A DNA stretch of 64,000 bases from Alentia gelatinosa (GCA_950022655.1 OX465588.1:22368527-22432526), one strand, 5' to 3'; counted from the stretch's first letter, positions 36,901 to 43,990 are shown. The notes: generated by a model not told the origin, from the letters alone. Numbers and translations: made by a program.

Positions 36901-38374
36901 CTTCAGTGTATTCCTGCTCTCACTTTACTGCATGTGTACTTCGATAAGTGGCTTGGTGTGGCATCTGGCATTGCTACCTCAGGGTCAGGAGTTGGTTCCA
37001 TCATAATCCCATACCTCCTAAACTACCTGACTGAGCTTTACAATTGGCAAGGAAGTCTTCTGCTCATTGGAGCTATTCAACTGCAATGTGTCGTGACATC
37101 AGCCCTGTACCGTCCACATCCTGCATCAGCAACAGGGAAAAAAACAGAAAACCACTATCCAGGCAAAAATACTAAAGATGGGATAGAATTTCACACTCCA
37201 ACCAATCAACACCAACATGAAATGCATTCTGGTAATCTTCTTCTGGAGAATGCCACTTCAAAAGTAGTGTTTAGTAATTTGGATAAAGAATTTCCATCTC
37301 ATGACAACTACAGATCAAAAATTGAAAAGTTTCTACTCAGTGTGAGGTGGTATTTCTCCATATTTCAAGATCTGGTATTCACAGGTTTTTGTATTAGTGT
37401 GGTGTTCTACTCAATGGCTATGATGATTGTCTATACTCACCTTGGGAACTATGCCAAATACCTGGGATTCTCCAACAGTGATGCTGTACAGTTATACTTA
37501 GTGATTGGTGCAACAAATGCAGTATCAAGACTTTTTTCTGGTCTTCTTACACAGATACCAGGGTGCCATCCTCTACATATCTGCCTTGTCATGTTCCCAC
37601 TTGGACTGGCCACCATTCTAATGCCTTTCTATACGACAGTTCCACTACTCCTGCTTTATAGCGTAATGTTCGGGATGTTCATTGCCCCGCATATTTCACT
37701 GGCAGTTACTGTTTCAAAAGGACTGCTACCTCCAGATAAGGTATCTACAGGAATAGGGATTATCTTTTTGTCATATGCTCCCGGTTCCCTTCTGGGCGCA
37801 CCTCTTGCAGGTAGGTATGCTACTCAATCTTCTGGTTCTGACTGAAATCTGTTCTTGACTTTGAATTAATGAATTACCATAAATTCACTAATTCTGGCAT
37901 CTGTACAGGGAGCATAGTAGAAGCAGTCCCATAAGCATTCCTAAGAGCAAATTAGTAAGCATTTCTGTATCTGAAGTCTACAAGTTATAGTTCTATAAAA
38001 TCTGTTTCCTGGGCAAATTTGTTTCAGGTTTATCCGCTATCGGAGAGTAAAACAACATGTTTTTGTTTTTTTAAATGGTACCGGTTTTCAGGCAAATCGT
38101 TAAATAATATCAGCCAATATGTCAAGATTACCTAGATTATCCGAATTATATTTCATCTCACATCTTTAATATATGATATATATGTAACATATCAAAATAG
38201 TATGTCCATAACCTTTTCTCCTATTTTTTTGCAGGATGTTTGTACGATATAACAGGGATTTACATCTATTCATTCTACCTAGCTAGTGGGCTCATGTTTG
38301 CTTCCGGATTTTTTGTCTTTTTCTGCCTCTGGATGAAAAGAAAACAGACTAGACTAGAAAAAGCAACAGGTTAA
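21727..38374 (+). CDS. Monocarboxylate-transporter-like protein (SLC16/MCT family), four coding exons
   Basis: Major-facilitator membrane transporter of the monocarboxylate family, expected at the plasma or organelle membrane. Joining 21727-21934, 22311-22454, 36887-37810 and 38235-38371 gives 471 residues plus a TAA stop, a normal MCT length. TM1 follows the QDRGFAWV variant of the family DGGWGW signature. Exon 2 gives VSMLVAKFGERRTSIAG (TM2-3 loop). Exon 3 starts at the TM4 GFGLGLQCIPA block and includes the family motif YFDKWLGVASGIATSGSGVG before TM5, then the long variable cytoplasmic loop and TM7-11. Exon 4 gives TM12 and a basic tail. All introns have GT-AG ends and phase 1 agrees at each junction. 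The substrate cannot be inferred. The exon 1 donor (GTATTT) is the least certain boundary. Confidence 0.88.
22311..22454 (+). CDS. MCT-like exon 2
   Basis: Acceptor ACGCACAG|GTCC and donor ACAG|GTATGT. Encodes PLVSMLVAKFGERR through YITFGIIT, the TM2-TM4 part of the transporter. The split Gly codon at its end is completed by exon 3. Confidence 0.88.
23795..24325 (+). repeat. 5' LTR (531 bp)
   Basis: Starts TGTAGTGGGAC and ends ACCACCACA; 99.4 % identical to the 3' LTR. Contains a TATA-like TATATAT at 23934-23940 and an AATAAA at 24155-24160, which suggest U3/R/U5 limits. Confidence 0.97.
23934..23940 (+). promoter_or_regulatory. LTR TATA box (candidate)
   Basis: TATATAT in the LTR, duplicated at 35809-35815. 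The only TATA-like element in the LTR well upstream of the poly(A) signal; the start site was not resolved. Confidence 0.5.
24327..24338 (+). promoter_or_regulatory. Primer-binding site, tRNA-His type
   Basis: TGGTGCCGTGAC begins 2 bp after the LTR. It is complementary to the 3' end expected for animal tRNA-His (acceptor arm ending GTCACGGCA plus CCA), recalled from general knowledge. It would prime minus-strand DNA synthesis. Confidence 0.75.
24380..24931 (+). CDS. Ty3 gag, N-terminal segment
   Basis: 183 codons from the first ATG after the primer-binding site. The first 110 residues are basic, serine-rich and low complexity; residues 128-175 are charged and helical (LAEFDREREARDMCRELEAR, then EIAEKVAQRHHNLEELS), a likely coiled coil. 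The frame ends just after an A6 run (24897-24902), while the neighbouring frame carries on the same kind of helix (LDQHVQYMKDQVRLAE). This suggests that one gag frame was split by a 1-nt change in the A-run. No standard domain was recognised by eye. Confidence 0.75.
   Translation: MHGSGIKTRSKAEQESEDGEVTSQQTLPARNDDKSPKPEGGGETQKSGKEKSRKRTAAQNLSSTVLKSFSPAADSRHGPARDLEGLSKIGSQTDSPGESSTPRNRSENTLRVSSDEVPVGFLGTELLAEFDREREARDMCRELEARNREIAEKVAQRHHNLEELSVREIETLEKIAWTNMYNT
24907..26277 (+). CDS. Ty3 gag, capsid and zinc-knuckle segment
   Basis: 456 codons, the downstream part of gag. No in-frame ATG lies near the 5' end that fits a separate start; the frame simply continues from the preceding segment. 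A capsid-like helical region (WEHLFAGFCEDI to QVLRIVDAYEQR, residues about 140-300) resembles retrotransposon gag. An RG-rich stretch (RRGRGRGRTP) precedes a CCHC zinc knuckle, C411-x2-C-x4-H-x4-C, that binds RNA during packaging. It overlaps the protease frame (-1) by 25 nt at 26253-26277. Confidence 0.85.
   Translation: MDQHVQYMKDQVRLAETESSQRMPMSQAGWSNVRDHLYSPPGRVEDPEKTPNRFISGTKGVKTPLVSFRLLSESRMGSPSSERTSKAIAELGFNSFNQVREQDRIFNLSMARADKVPMMRPENAARKNAVIPKPYGKGMEWEHLFAGFCEDIQCNGWNKVDALPYLKRALRDGPGEAALRAFRRSGGTEWDELVEVASYYCGQLVTLNPRSTFLKRIQGKEETTRAYGLALQQMLLEVYPGTGLDSPALHEDLQTQFVKGLRDDDVRAEVISKWEPGMNFMQVLRIVDAYEQRCILFGKYVNPGKTSRVNIVGSTWSQVEEDTYECQEAEIEDILSNVRSMVLGRGGFNRRGRGRGRTPSFGRNSDVPSVAEAKPITTDPEGNSSEVMKLLTKINERLNQVEKNQLDVRRCWRCNKMGHISPDCPEARNVTTVETSRSLPALMVASQSEPENKGGL
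26253..26846 (+). CDS. Ty3 aspartic protease
   Basis: Frame -1 relative to gag opens at 26253 and runs to a TGA at 26844. The catalytic LLLDTGASRSV is at about 26568-26600, followed by a flap region (CYGSVIIPVSIG) and the ILGVDFL motif near 26790, the normal retropepsin order. The first in-frame ATG (26334) is a poor start, so expression probably depends on frameshifting from gag. After the TGA the same frame stays open to about 26946 with pol-like sequence (ELMEVECSCRRISSLISVRQ), so the TGA looks like an inactivating stop or readthrough codon. Confidence 0.85.
   Translation, partial: TGKQRRTVASGNTAVREGKCQETQTCEMYKEENISNLPEKGKIQNTVATICSKYLSPGHPCLQWLCQRRWDLGTLDGISRFIRQPSPLGGRRWYVPARIQGRKVDLLLDTGASRSVLNNGLYQSLGFAQECHVPGASAKAANGTHMRCYGSVIIPVSIGNTEFVWGPILSDIEESGILGVDFLTLYGGSVDLPDGTL
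26920..27999 (+). CDS. Ty3 reverse transcriptase, fingers and palm
   Basis: Carries RT blocks in order: LPYRRLPPVKREALEEEVGK, ASPWASPVVMVTKKDG, FCIDYRKLN, YPIPRIDESLDSLGG, FCTLDLQSGYWQV, KTAFTTHQGLYEFTVMPFGL, NAPATFE, and the catalytic YLDD at about residue 348. It copies element RNA into DNA in the cytoplasmic particle. The frame starts after a C9 run at 26930-26938, where the protease frame hands over by one base. It ends four codons after FGE, at a TGA where the next frame carries the thumb: a second 1-nt shift near 27985-28000. Confidence 0.92.
   Translation: MWASPPQQMVNVLIAGEGDLPHGDALFEPDPELFSKKGIQAWDTLIGSAREGSIPISNHTSGLIKLRKGDTLGWVTLAHVDGLVDSIPQGITPIPVSEITVEDGQSKLERSDLIGNDYEEVRVSAIDTGTGSLPVPSPLHETLETLVQTTDTLNSGERHELRILLKKMESIFTRPGDPLGRTHRVEHTIDTEGHQPFRLPYRRLPPVKREALEEEVGKMMDQKVIIPSASPWASPVVMVTKKDGTCRFCIDYRKLNGITQKNAYPIPRIDESLDSLGGNQWFCTLDLQSGYWQVKMNSGDQSKTAFTTHQGLYEFTVMPFGLCNAPATFESMMDQMLRGLQWKKCLVYLDDIIIFGELC
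28049..30604 (+). CDS. Ty3 RT thumb, RNase H and integrase
   Basis: 851 codons, uninterrupted. RT thumb (LKPQKCKLFRKSVEYLG, then FLGFCSYYRDFIPGFS); RNase H with FILDTDAS near residue 122, the KRELLAVV glutamate, RTDHSSLKW and a closing HINADCLSRRP. Integrase starts with the HHCC zinc finger (H-x4-H ... CSICSKVKPG, residues 365-415). The catalytic triad is D in IALDIISGI, D in LHSDQGREF near residue 493 and E in MVERFNRTL near 530, so all three are present. A GPF-type C-terminal segment (NWDGPFRIV) precedes a basic, arginine-rich tail of about 170 residues. No chromodomain was recognised. Confidence 0.95.
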   Translation: MKLKPQKCKLFRKSVEYLGRIVSGNGIRADPSKLEVVANWPRPQNIKDIRSFLGFCSYYRDFIPGFSEIAHPMQQYVVLDKPGKQKEIQWTPEAEHAFLGLKRKFTETPVLKYPLAQGRFILDTDASNESIGAALSQIQDGIEVPIAFASNSLSKSQRNYCTTKRELLAVVVYVRKYRRFLAGGDFILRTDHSSLKWLFNFKDAEGMIGRWLAALSEFGLTNCQIEHRAGKSHINADCLSRRPVRKCGRSDCRDCGEHRAVIATLHSQKVKPPLNYQWTLEQIKESQQADPDLFRLTKLIANGLHRPTGPEISPENREFRNLCGQWKELEVRDGVLYRWRTTLQPLKRALQLVVPRELRSGLMTLCHEHRSAAHLGRKRTVARIRRRYYWPGMGADIRRWISGCSICSKVKPGVGLGKMPLQQELFGVRFARIALDIISGIDESEEGNTCMMVVMDYYTKYVQIYPMKNHKAATCAEALVKNWMLPFGTPSVLHSDQGREFESQIWKEMCRILEIKKTHTNPYRPQSDGMVERFNRTLIQCLRTLVDENRKNWDELAPFIAHAYNGTIHSSTGCSPNLLVFGEEIVMPADIGYGVPGMSTDDPCPIGFVEKLRERFIEGYYLARPNLTKAAEWQKTGHDVNLKPRKFRVGDRVVRYHTPLVNVKLAPNWDGPFRIVQLLSEMTVVIEDEWSRRRYKSHVARLRLWEGKRECSDFEVSHPATKRDVSLNTGPTGKPGRSRVQRAGKPGVKPPSTRRRQTPIGKSRSKVTGVPSGCSPTRRKPGRPRKVIPTYANLKREVWVEEKPDMEKSKFATNRAVYNKHGSRCRMESKIDSKPRRSSRLKSKAVVSYKE
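31091..31128 (+). promoter_or_regulatory. Internal TATA/initiator promoter before Ty3 ORF3 (candidate)
   Basis: TATATAAG at 31091-31098, and an initiator match TCACTCT (YYANWYY) whose A is at 31122, exactly 31 bp after the first T of the TATA box. The ORF3 ATG follows 51 bp later at 31173. Spacing matches an RNA polymerase II core promoter. Confidence 0.55.
31173..32000 (+). CDS. Ty3 ORF3, N-terminal segment (unrecognised)
   Basis: Starts at an ATG 569 bp after the pol stop. Useful coding runs to about 31834, where the frame passes to the neighbouring one. The segment is strongly acidic early (DDDALLIGSDDGDFDLEGDE), then mixed basic and serine-rich (RRGRACPRRRSPRKSSEE). It includes one structured-looking stretch, LEQMLAGIPDPKTRAIVQSM. 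The switch lies in a short A-run (31832-31834): one missing base would join it to the 824-codon frame, which reads in the same style (lysine/proline-rich) on both sides. No family recognised; it is not an envelope protein, as no signal peptide or membrane segment is visible. Confidence 0.7.
   Translation: MADRAPSTEGERELPSPLPGSSASAERGADLDDDALLIGSDDGDFDLEGDESEDSVLLGETRDEQPGKGKSHTGKKSEAAPAAKGSSGARPKTSSVKTEASDSDVVMAEGSESERDTPRRGRACPRRRSPRKSSEEIGSRHEVSTQSLEQMLAGIPDPKTRAIVQSMYQNWTPPGVELAEAGTFLAPGPVAKPGKSEAGTETAMETDSSVGDDSVKGRPAKVRNRCHHRLNPRRGSLSVRLRCQNLGKLTRLSRSFRNRTESDSVVQPGNGLRRS
31847..34321 (+). CDS. Ty3 ORF3, main segment with putative zinc fingers (unrecognised)
   Basis: 824 codons. Residues 1-120 are low-complexity and basic (SKQNRKRLRRAARKRAEAEL). 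Residues 140-235 look globular (LLGKTYTCLEDLRHGNRHY, then WYIDRVKGVSRVSRL). Residues 238-305 carry cysteine/histidine pairs that could form two zinc fingers: C238 and C243 with H263 and H268, then C285, C289, C296 with H300 and H305. Residues 365-440 are SR/K-rich. Residues 555-650 are helical and probably coiled-coil. The rest is proline-rich, ending DLRISSDEDI. Codon use is even and the frame is intact, so it was under selection until recently. Possible roles (nucleic-acid binding, second gag-like protein, captured host gene) are inference only. Confidence 0.75.
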   Translation: MSPPAKPAPGKSVSKTEVSKPGEADKTEPQLSKQNRKRLRRAARKRAEAELERTGGQPESRDSEKGKPQTGKREESKGAESKGSDKPAAQAGPGAADATPSTSTGATGGGEVKCWGTEMDKAKPLVPSNPDNDDGDFQPGVKRAGKRTVARQIPASLLGKTYTCLEDLRHGNRHYIPDGVGLDGTSDDEEWLVDEGSPNAWYIDRVKGVSRVSRLKYEDQVKDRIAYTWHKFGNGNHCVFLSCHGRDKKLSPTYATEGRNARHLVEVHLAERPWLQCLGKKGGSCQAGCASSRRSCLVRHIAREHRTAGAAARERVMNLWQRFVDLGSEAQKGKLEPETCVTDGQLFKIGWKKNPGWFGSLMLSASKHRQMSKESRKKRSLSREPSQKSSKAKRRVKKLSSSSSSETDTSERSSRKPRKKLAPGKHTMADMVEAAYQVGPKLSGGLKLLSDLSERNVPTASKARGPVEKPAGTRPSSSLSGVSPLNRGATQAPGKVEEEEAFPALPPPTNPVVEVKKKPTTQPPVASKVTSSPCAMSVEYVQRADQLESHIGGTLEGRVRTGAQSLHEGLVKELVNLARFEVREAMKGLAKQYAMDLEDARIAKTTAQSRFARAEAQIHRQDERCLRHLGMSLYDIGDDPQALEEAWLARQRSRGRFLQFTTEESNPTRQQLAGMLGWSPVEETSHQDTTSRAAQPMDVSVDTPLSGPGQTPQDQTEVLQPRRPPAVTRAEKSAKPSRAKPVDQPEEPSGALGVNANIIPLESGIFLDTGPTSLQQLMSQLQPSSALSPLRPERTALATSVPPTASAPSQSDLLDLRISSDEDI
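34322..35651 (+). other. Ty3 non-coding tail between ORF3 and the polypurine tract
   Basis: About 1.3 kb with only short open frames. The frame 34347-34568 is arginine/serine-rich and might be a degraded extension of ORF3, but nothing confirms this. No membrane protein or known domain. Confidence 0.5.
35652..35669 (+). promoter_or_regulatory. Polypurine tract of the Ty3 element
   Basis: AAAAACTGGGAGGGGTAA directly abuts the 3' LTR; it is purine-rich and in the expected place for plus-strand priming. Confidence 0.7.
35670..36200 (+). repeat. 3' LTR (531 bp)
   Basis: Same length and ends as the 5' LTR, offset by 11,875 bp. AATAAA at 36030-36035 would polyadenylate element transcripts and could also truncate the host transcript, since both are on the plus strand. 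Confidence 0.97.
36887..37810 (+). CDS. MCT-like exon 3 (largest exon)
   Basis: 924 bp from acceptor TTTGCAG to donor GCAG|GTAGGT. Encodes TM4-TM11 including the large hydrophilic loop (NHYPGKNTKDG to DNYRSKIEK, about residues 205-270 of the protein) and the second MFS half starting near FSIFQDLVFTGFCISVVFYS. Confidence 0.92.
38235..38374 (+). CDS. MCT-like exon 4, C-terminal
   Basis: Acceptor TTTTTTTGCAG|GA. Encodes the end of TM11 and TM12 (CLYDITGIYIYSFYLASG, then FASGFFVFFCLWM) and a short basic tail, ending at TAA 38372-38374. The LAG|CLYD junction is a typical MCT exon boundary sequence. Confidence 0.9.
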
Positions 38375-38529
38375 GCCGATAGATCGCCAGGTAATGCATC
38401 AACCGAGGAAAATGAATGCTTTGTTATGTTTCCGCTCACATTGTGTGCTTACGTCTGCACTTTACAAAGATTATATAAATATGATTTTGACGTTATTATG
38501 AATATTATCAGTATGTTCAGTGACTAAGG

Positions 38530-39420
38530 AAAGAACAGAAACTCAATATGAAAAATACAAAAACTTATAAGGAAAAAAAGGACTAAATAGAAAAAAGGAA
38601 GAAGCTAACAACAGTGGAAATAGTGATAAGTCTATCAAACGAAATGGATCTAATAAGGAACGTGTTTAGGGCAGAGATCGATGAAAGGAAGGAGCTGGAG
38701 AATAAACTTATGTTGACTCAAGGTGAATTCATTTATATCAAAAAAGGAAACAGAGTTCTATCTATATTAAAAGAAGACTGTCCATGACCTACAAGAATAT
38801 CAGAAATGCTGAAGACATTGGAGGAGAATGAAGAAAAGATTCAGAAATGTAGCAAGGAGGCAAAAGAAATCACCATGGACAATAAAAATGACATTGGAAA
38901 AGTTAACTTAGCAACAACGAAAATGAATGACACCAAGAAGGATCTAGAACAACTTTGGAAAGAAGCAAAAAATTTAAAAAAACAGTGTGATGACTGGGAA
39001 GATGAAAATACACAGAATATTGTGTATTTTCATCTTCACCCCAAGAATGCCACCATAAGAGTTGGACAGGTGGGTGTCTTCCGAAATGAAGGGAGGCCGC
39101 GGGACATCTTAGTAATGTTCTTCCAGAGACATTGTGTTGAAGAACAAGAGGACCCTTCGAAACGACCGGAGAGCTGAGTTTATCCTTATTGTAGAGGATT
39201 TGACAAACCAAGCAAGGGGGAATAATACCAATATTAGATTGGTATGCGAGAAAGCCTCAACCTTAGGCCTTAACTGTAGGCAAGTAAACAACAGAGGCTA
39301 TTGATAAAAAGATACTACCTATAACGAATATTCACTAGACAACCTTCTGAAGGAGGTTACCTTAGAGAAGGCCCATACACATGAGTCCGTGCTGAGATCT
39401 TTTTTTCAGGATTAGCACCT
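38530..39420 (+). pseudogene. LINE ORF1-like coiled-coil/RNA-binding fragment
   Basis: The open frame 38806-39177 begins with a heptad-rich coiled coil (LKTLEENEEKIQKCSKEAKE, then LEQLWKEAKNLKKQ), followed by NATIRVGQVGVFRNEGRPRD and ILVMFF. These resemble the start of the RNA-binding part of LINE ORF1 proteins. A neighbouring frame continues with FILIVEDLTNQARG, so there is a frameshift near 39175. Coiled-coil-like sequence also extends upstream to about 38530 in broken frames. It starts about 160 bp after the transporter stop codon and could be carried in the 3' UTR of that gene. No matching ORF2 was found next to it. Confidence 0.5.
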
Positions 39421-39429
39421 CCCTCTGTC

Positions 39430-39666
39430 CTGGGAGCTGTTTCAAAAGTCGGGAGGGTGCTAAACGAGAGTACTCACTGCCAAAGCGAGAGCTAACAATG
39501 GCACTTAAAGTGTCGCTGTCAAGGTGGAGGTCCCGCCCGCTATTGGGTATTGGTACCGGTTTTGCTGCGGCTTTGATTCAAAGTGCCACTCGCTGTTGCG
39601 GCCTCTCGCTTTGGAATGCGACGTGCCGCTGGCGAGACTTCACTCGACTTTTGAAACAGCTCCCAG
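39430..39666. mobile_element. 237-bp MITE with perfect 22-bp TIRs
   Basis: Starts CTGGGAGCTGTTTCAAAAGT; the first 22 bases recur exactly inverted at 39645-39666. Internal AGCGAGAGC / CCTCTCGCT segments extend the fold. No target duplication is evident. The terminal motif is shared with 56431-56482 and, with C for G, with 53652 and 56496. Confidence 0.85.
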
Positions 39667-40260
39667 ACTTAGTAAATCGGATAGTAATGTTGTATCAGCT
39701 AACTGAAGAGGCATACGTTGCATGAAAGGGGCTTGTAAAGAAGACAATCTTATCTCAATGATTACCAAGGCCACATACCCATATATTATAAAGATGATCT
39801 CCGGGGGGTATTAAAATAGACGAAAGGTAGTTACAGGTGGAAGAAAGGCTTATGCATTCAGCCAAATCAAACCACTGGGGGAAAAACGACAAAACCAAAA
39901 AAGGCATGAGATTATCAAAAAGTTAACAGACTAGAATAATATAGAGAAATATAGGTAGCAACCAAGTATAGATAACAATGATGGTATGTAATATGTATTA
40001 TGCTGAAGGCATCGACACCAGAAACCATAAGAAGTATTATTGTAGAGACTATAGCATAGTAGAGACTATAGATTGATGTTATTTAGATTAAATGGAGCCT
40101 ATGGATAATGTCGATACTGTATAACAAAGTATACTGAACTTGATGAGCATATCATGTATGAAATTCATTGTAAATATCATCTTGTTTGTTGTACATAATT
40201 GTTTACTCACCATTGTCGAAGATTGCAAGGAAGAATGATTTTTTGTATATGATCGAATGC

Positions 40261-40286
40261 AATAAAGACCTTTCAAAAAAAAAAAA
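40261..40286 (+). other. AATAAA followed by an A12 run (retroposon-like 3' end)
   Basis: AATAAA at 40261-40266, then an A-run at 40275-40286. This looks like the 3' end of a reverse-transcribed RNA and may mark the end of the LINE fragment that starts near 38.5 kb. Between 39667 and 40260 no coding sequence was seen. Confidence 0.5.
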
Positions 40287-40295
40287 GAAGCAAAA

Positions 40296-40432
40296 TGGGG
40301 TTGGGGTATGGGTGTGAGACAGTGTGGGGTGTAGATGTACGACAAAATAGGGGGTGGGTATAGGGCAGAGTGGGGTGTAGGTATAGGACAGAGTTGAGTG
40401 TGGGTATAGAACAGAATGGGATGTGGGTGTAA
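40296..40432. repeat. GT-rich minisatellite (about 25-bp unit, five copies)
   Basis: Degenerate tandem copies of GGTGTGGGTATAGGACAGAG. Open frames here give repeated PIPTPH-like peptides and are not genes. Confidence 0.8.
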
Positions 40433-40545
40433 CAAGACTGGTAGGCAAGCCAGGACAATACAATAGAGGAGGCTACAAAGTTATACCAATTTATTTAGAT
40501 GACAGCCAGAGATTGTTACTTCAATGGATGTTTTATTCTGCATAG

Positions 40546-41738
40546 GTTGCCATGGCAACCAAATTCTAAGGACATGGAAATAACAATCCCTCATTATGTC
40601 CCAAATGTATGCTTTAAATAATGCAAGTGTAATCTCATGCTTTAAAAATTGCAAAAGTAATCTCATATGCAGATGCTTCGCCATTTTTCTCTCACTTACT
40701 ATTCATATGTATAGGGAAATAGTGGTTTCTGACTACATTATCATGCTTTTATGTTGTCATGGAAACAGAAGTAATGCTACATTCTTTTGGCCAAAAGAGT
40801 GGCAGAATCATAATCCCCATGTAATAATTGACAAACATGCCAAGTTTTATGCAGTAGACTCTTAAAGTACCAGAAAAAAGTCTCTATCTTCAGTGACTAT
40901 AAAGGTATAGCAGTTAGTTTCACATACATTCAGAGTTTCTTCCTGCAGTGGATGTTTTTGGCAGCATTGGTTGCCATGGCAATACAATTCTAAGGGAATG
41001 TAAATAACAGCCCTCCATTATGTTCCAAAGGTATACATACAAAAATGAAAATGAAAGCTTGTGAGCAGATGGTTTGTTGTTTTTCTTACTCTTACTATTC
41101 ATATGTATAGGAAAATAGGGATTTTTGAGTAAATCATTATGAATTTATGTTGTCATGGGAACAGAAGTGATGCTACATTCTTTTGGCCAAGAGAGTGGCA
41201 GAATCAGATTCCCCATGTAATAATTGACAAATATGGCAGGTTTCATGCAGGAGACTCTCTAATGACCATTTTTATACTCTACTCCTCTACTAGTTGCCAT
41301 GTTATTAGGACTCACCAAACAAATGTCCAGTTAGTTTATCATTATTTGGCAGATATGGTCATAGAAAATACCTTGTGATGGTTGTCATGGGAACAATCTA
41401 ATGAATAAAAAAAATGGCGCTGCCCATTATTGCTGTGTACTTTTGCTATATTCATCAATTTTTATGTGTTGTTCATAAAATAACTCTTTTTATTCAACAT
41501 CAAGTACCTTAAAGTACCATAAGAAAAACGAAAATAAGGGTTCTCCTAGAAATTGGAATGTTACCATGGCAACAATTCTTCCATGAGAATGTAAAAGGGC
41601 ATATTTTCATAGTGTATACTTTTGACACAAGAATCAATGATTTTCTTCACAGAAAAAATGCATATTTTTGCCTTTTTATATCAAAGTATCTAATATACAT
41701 CAGTAATTATTAAAATTTCCTTCTGTTACCATGGAAAC
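40546..41738. promoter_or_regulatory. Array of seven palindromic X-box (RFX-type) motifs in diverged repeats
   Basis: 14-bp sites starting at 40546 (GTTGCCATGGCAAC, perfect palindrome), 40753, 40970, 41149, 41381, 41560 (GTTACCATGGCAAC) and 41725. Spacings are 207, 217, 179, 232, 179 and 165 bp. The flanks are also related: ATGCTACATTCTTTTGGCC follows the sites at 40753 and 41149 and, diverged, at 41725, so the array is an old tandem-like repeat. RFX factors bind GTTNCCATGGNAAC-type sequences. Whether these sites are used is unknown. Confidence 0.65.
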
Positions 41739-41884
41739 GAGCATGATGCTACACTTTTTGTGAAGAAACGAGCATCAGATTCAGATTCCTGAGGTCATAA
41801 TTGACCAACATGGCACGTTTCAGCCAGGAGACTCTCGGGTGTCATTGTGACCCCTTTTTAAGGGCCTTTTGGACACTTTGCTCC

Positions 41885-42280
41885 CCTACTACAAAAACGA
41901 TTGTCAAAAAAGCTAAAGCGACCTATGTTAATGATATGCTAACGCAACACGAGAACAATAGAAAACATATTTGGAATATTTTATCGAAATGTGTAAAACC
42001 AAGCACTTCCTCTGACAAAGAGGTAATAAAATAAATAAATACTGACTCACAGGTACCCATTGAACTGAAAAACACTGCATGTTATATAAACAATTTTGTT
42101 GTTGACATAGGTCTATCCCTGACCAGAGCCCATGCGGATAAATGGTTTATCATATCCCTAATAAAAAACGCCATAGGCTTAACATGGGATTTGTTTTTGT
42201 CACGGGTGTGACATAAAGTGTTGTTTATGCCACTACTTTCAAATGCTGAAAAAATGTGGAAACGGGGTAGGATAAAATCT
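41885..42280 (+). pseudogene. LINE fragment between endonuclease and RT
   Basis: The frame encodes TIVKKAKATYVNDMLTQHEN and RKHIWNILSK, then KNTACYINNFVVDIGL in later codons. This is the pattern seen in LINE ORF2 between endonuclease and RT (basic K-rich helix, W-x-x-L, then a cluster ending in NNFF-like). Stops are frequent. The matching RT C-terminal part lies at 43420-43990 beyond a foldback element, so the two pieces may be one copy. Confidence 0.5.
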
Positions 42281-42289
42281 AGACGCAAC

Positions 42290-42404
42290 TCGTTTGAGTT
42301 TGAGTTTACTTATGTGACTCATTTAGTTATCTCTGTAATGTCACTCGACTCGTGAAATTACGGATCCAACAAAATGTGTGACATAAATAAACTCAAACTC
42401 AAAC
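42290..42404. repeat. Small foldback with about 26-bp arms
   Basis: GTTTGAGTTTGAGTTTACTTATGTGAC near 42290-42317 is matched inverted by GTGACATAAATAAACTCAAACTCAAAC near 42377-42403, with one or two mismatches. Probably a short MITE. Confidence 0.65.
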
Positions 42405-42517
42405 CTGTGACGTCTCTTGATATTATGAAGGTGAAACAAATGAAAATGACGTAGACCAAGGCGTCAGGCCTCAAACGAAAGACAACGGAAGTCCTTGTCC
42501 AAGACGACTATGTGGAC

Positions 42518-43227
42518 TAGGAGAAAACGCCCTTACTGTGGGCGAACCATGGGTTAGTTCGAGGTCACCTATCGCGGACATTCGTCCCGACGCCGCAGGC
42601 GGAGGGACGAATGTCTGCGATAGGTGACCGAGAACTAACCCAATGGTTCTGCCCACAGTCAGGACGTTTTCTTATTATTACATACCTTAATTCGATCAGA
42701 AACACGCCATTTATCGAGTTCCTAAGTCACAACCGCTCCATGTTGACACTGTCTGCTACGAACTAGCGTAGGATCTGCGTGCGGTTAGCAGAAGATACGA
42801 TTGGAGAGCGTTAGGCGTGTGTGGAGGCGGATATGCCAGGAACCAGCGTAAGCGTGTCTGTGCGTCGCCCATTGCGGATCGTGTTGTTGTTATTGATCGA
42901 TTTCGCGTATTTGAGCAGTTTAAACGGTGTCTGGTGAATCCCAATCGTTAATTACCTCGACGATTGGTCATTAGGAAGTTGTAGTTGTTACGGGGGGCCT
43001 GTATCACGAGGTTAAAGTCGTGATTCGACATCTTTCGCCATGTTGTTTTTGGTCGCGATGACGTCGATTACACACGCCTATCGAATAGCACAGACTAGGC
43101 TCGACACACGTTAGAATCTTGCAGTGCGACGAAGCGCACCATAGTGGGCCCGCGTCGCGATATACTACACCCCTGTGAGCGGGTAGTATTTCACTGACGT
43201 TCGGCTACAGGTATGTAATAATATGCA
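42518..43227. mobile_element. Foldback element, copy 1, with 150-bp GC-rich hairpin
   Basis: Homologous over its length to the inverted copy at 54634-55550. One end is a long hairpin (42522-42672, arms about 65 bp around CGACGCCGCAGGCGG). The rest lies between ATTATTACATACCT and its inverted form AGGTATGTAATAAT. No coding capacity. Class unknown. Confidence 0.8.
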
Positions 43228-43419
43228 GTCCTAATGATCATGGCAAAGCAGGATGTAAAAAAGATCTCGGTCCCCCCAAGACAGACTAGGAGACTGCAAC
43301 AGGCACTATAGCTACACTAGGGAACTGCAGGTGTGCAGAGTTCATTGAGGAAGAGAGTACGGCCTCGGAAAACGACGATGACGAGAGCAGGAGCGACACG
43401 GCTGAACCAAACTGTCTCT

Positions 43420-43990
43420 TATATGCTAACGATACTGTTATATACAGATCAGATAAAACGTTTCAGGACATTATGAAAATTATTCGAAATGACTTCTATC
43501 TTGGTGTAACAGAAATAAATCAACAATCAATTCCAAAATAAATTAAAATATTCTCTACGGTACAAACTGGAAAGTTAATAACAGTCCTTCTAACAATGGT
43601 TTAATTCACCTTGGGGAGGACAGACTACAGTGGGCGCCCACATACAAATACTTGGGAGTGATCATTAACCACAAATCATGAATTTCAAATGTCATGTTAA
43701 CAACATAATGAAACAAGCAGGCCACAAATTATATATTCTGAGGAAAATAAGTCCTTACTTAACTGAGTACACTAAGAAAATCATTTATAAAAGCATGATT
43801 TTATCTTGCATAGATTATGGAGACATTTTTTGTTCATCCTATACCAAAAGTGATCTAGCAAACCTAAAATAATCCAGACCGCAGCCTTAAGAATCATAAC
43901 CAACTCGCATTCCAGGAATCATATATCCAGATGTAATACATGGAGAATAGGAGAAGAATGCATGTTTTGAACTTTTTGGCCAAGCTTATT
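43420..43990 (+). pseudogene. LINE RT C-terminal fragment
   Basis: Begins with LYANDTVIYRSDK, a degraded form of the RT YADD box (D changed to N). It continues with LGVIINHK-like sequence and a 64-codon open stretch (43678-43872): NNIMKQAGHKLYILRKISPY and MILSCIDYGDIFCSSY, typical of the non-LTR RT thumb. Frames are broken. Confidence 0.65.

Noticed and set aside
40203..40463. Minus-strand frame rich in TPLCPIPTP
   Set aside because: Read-through of a GT-rich minisatellite.
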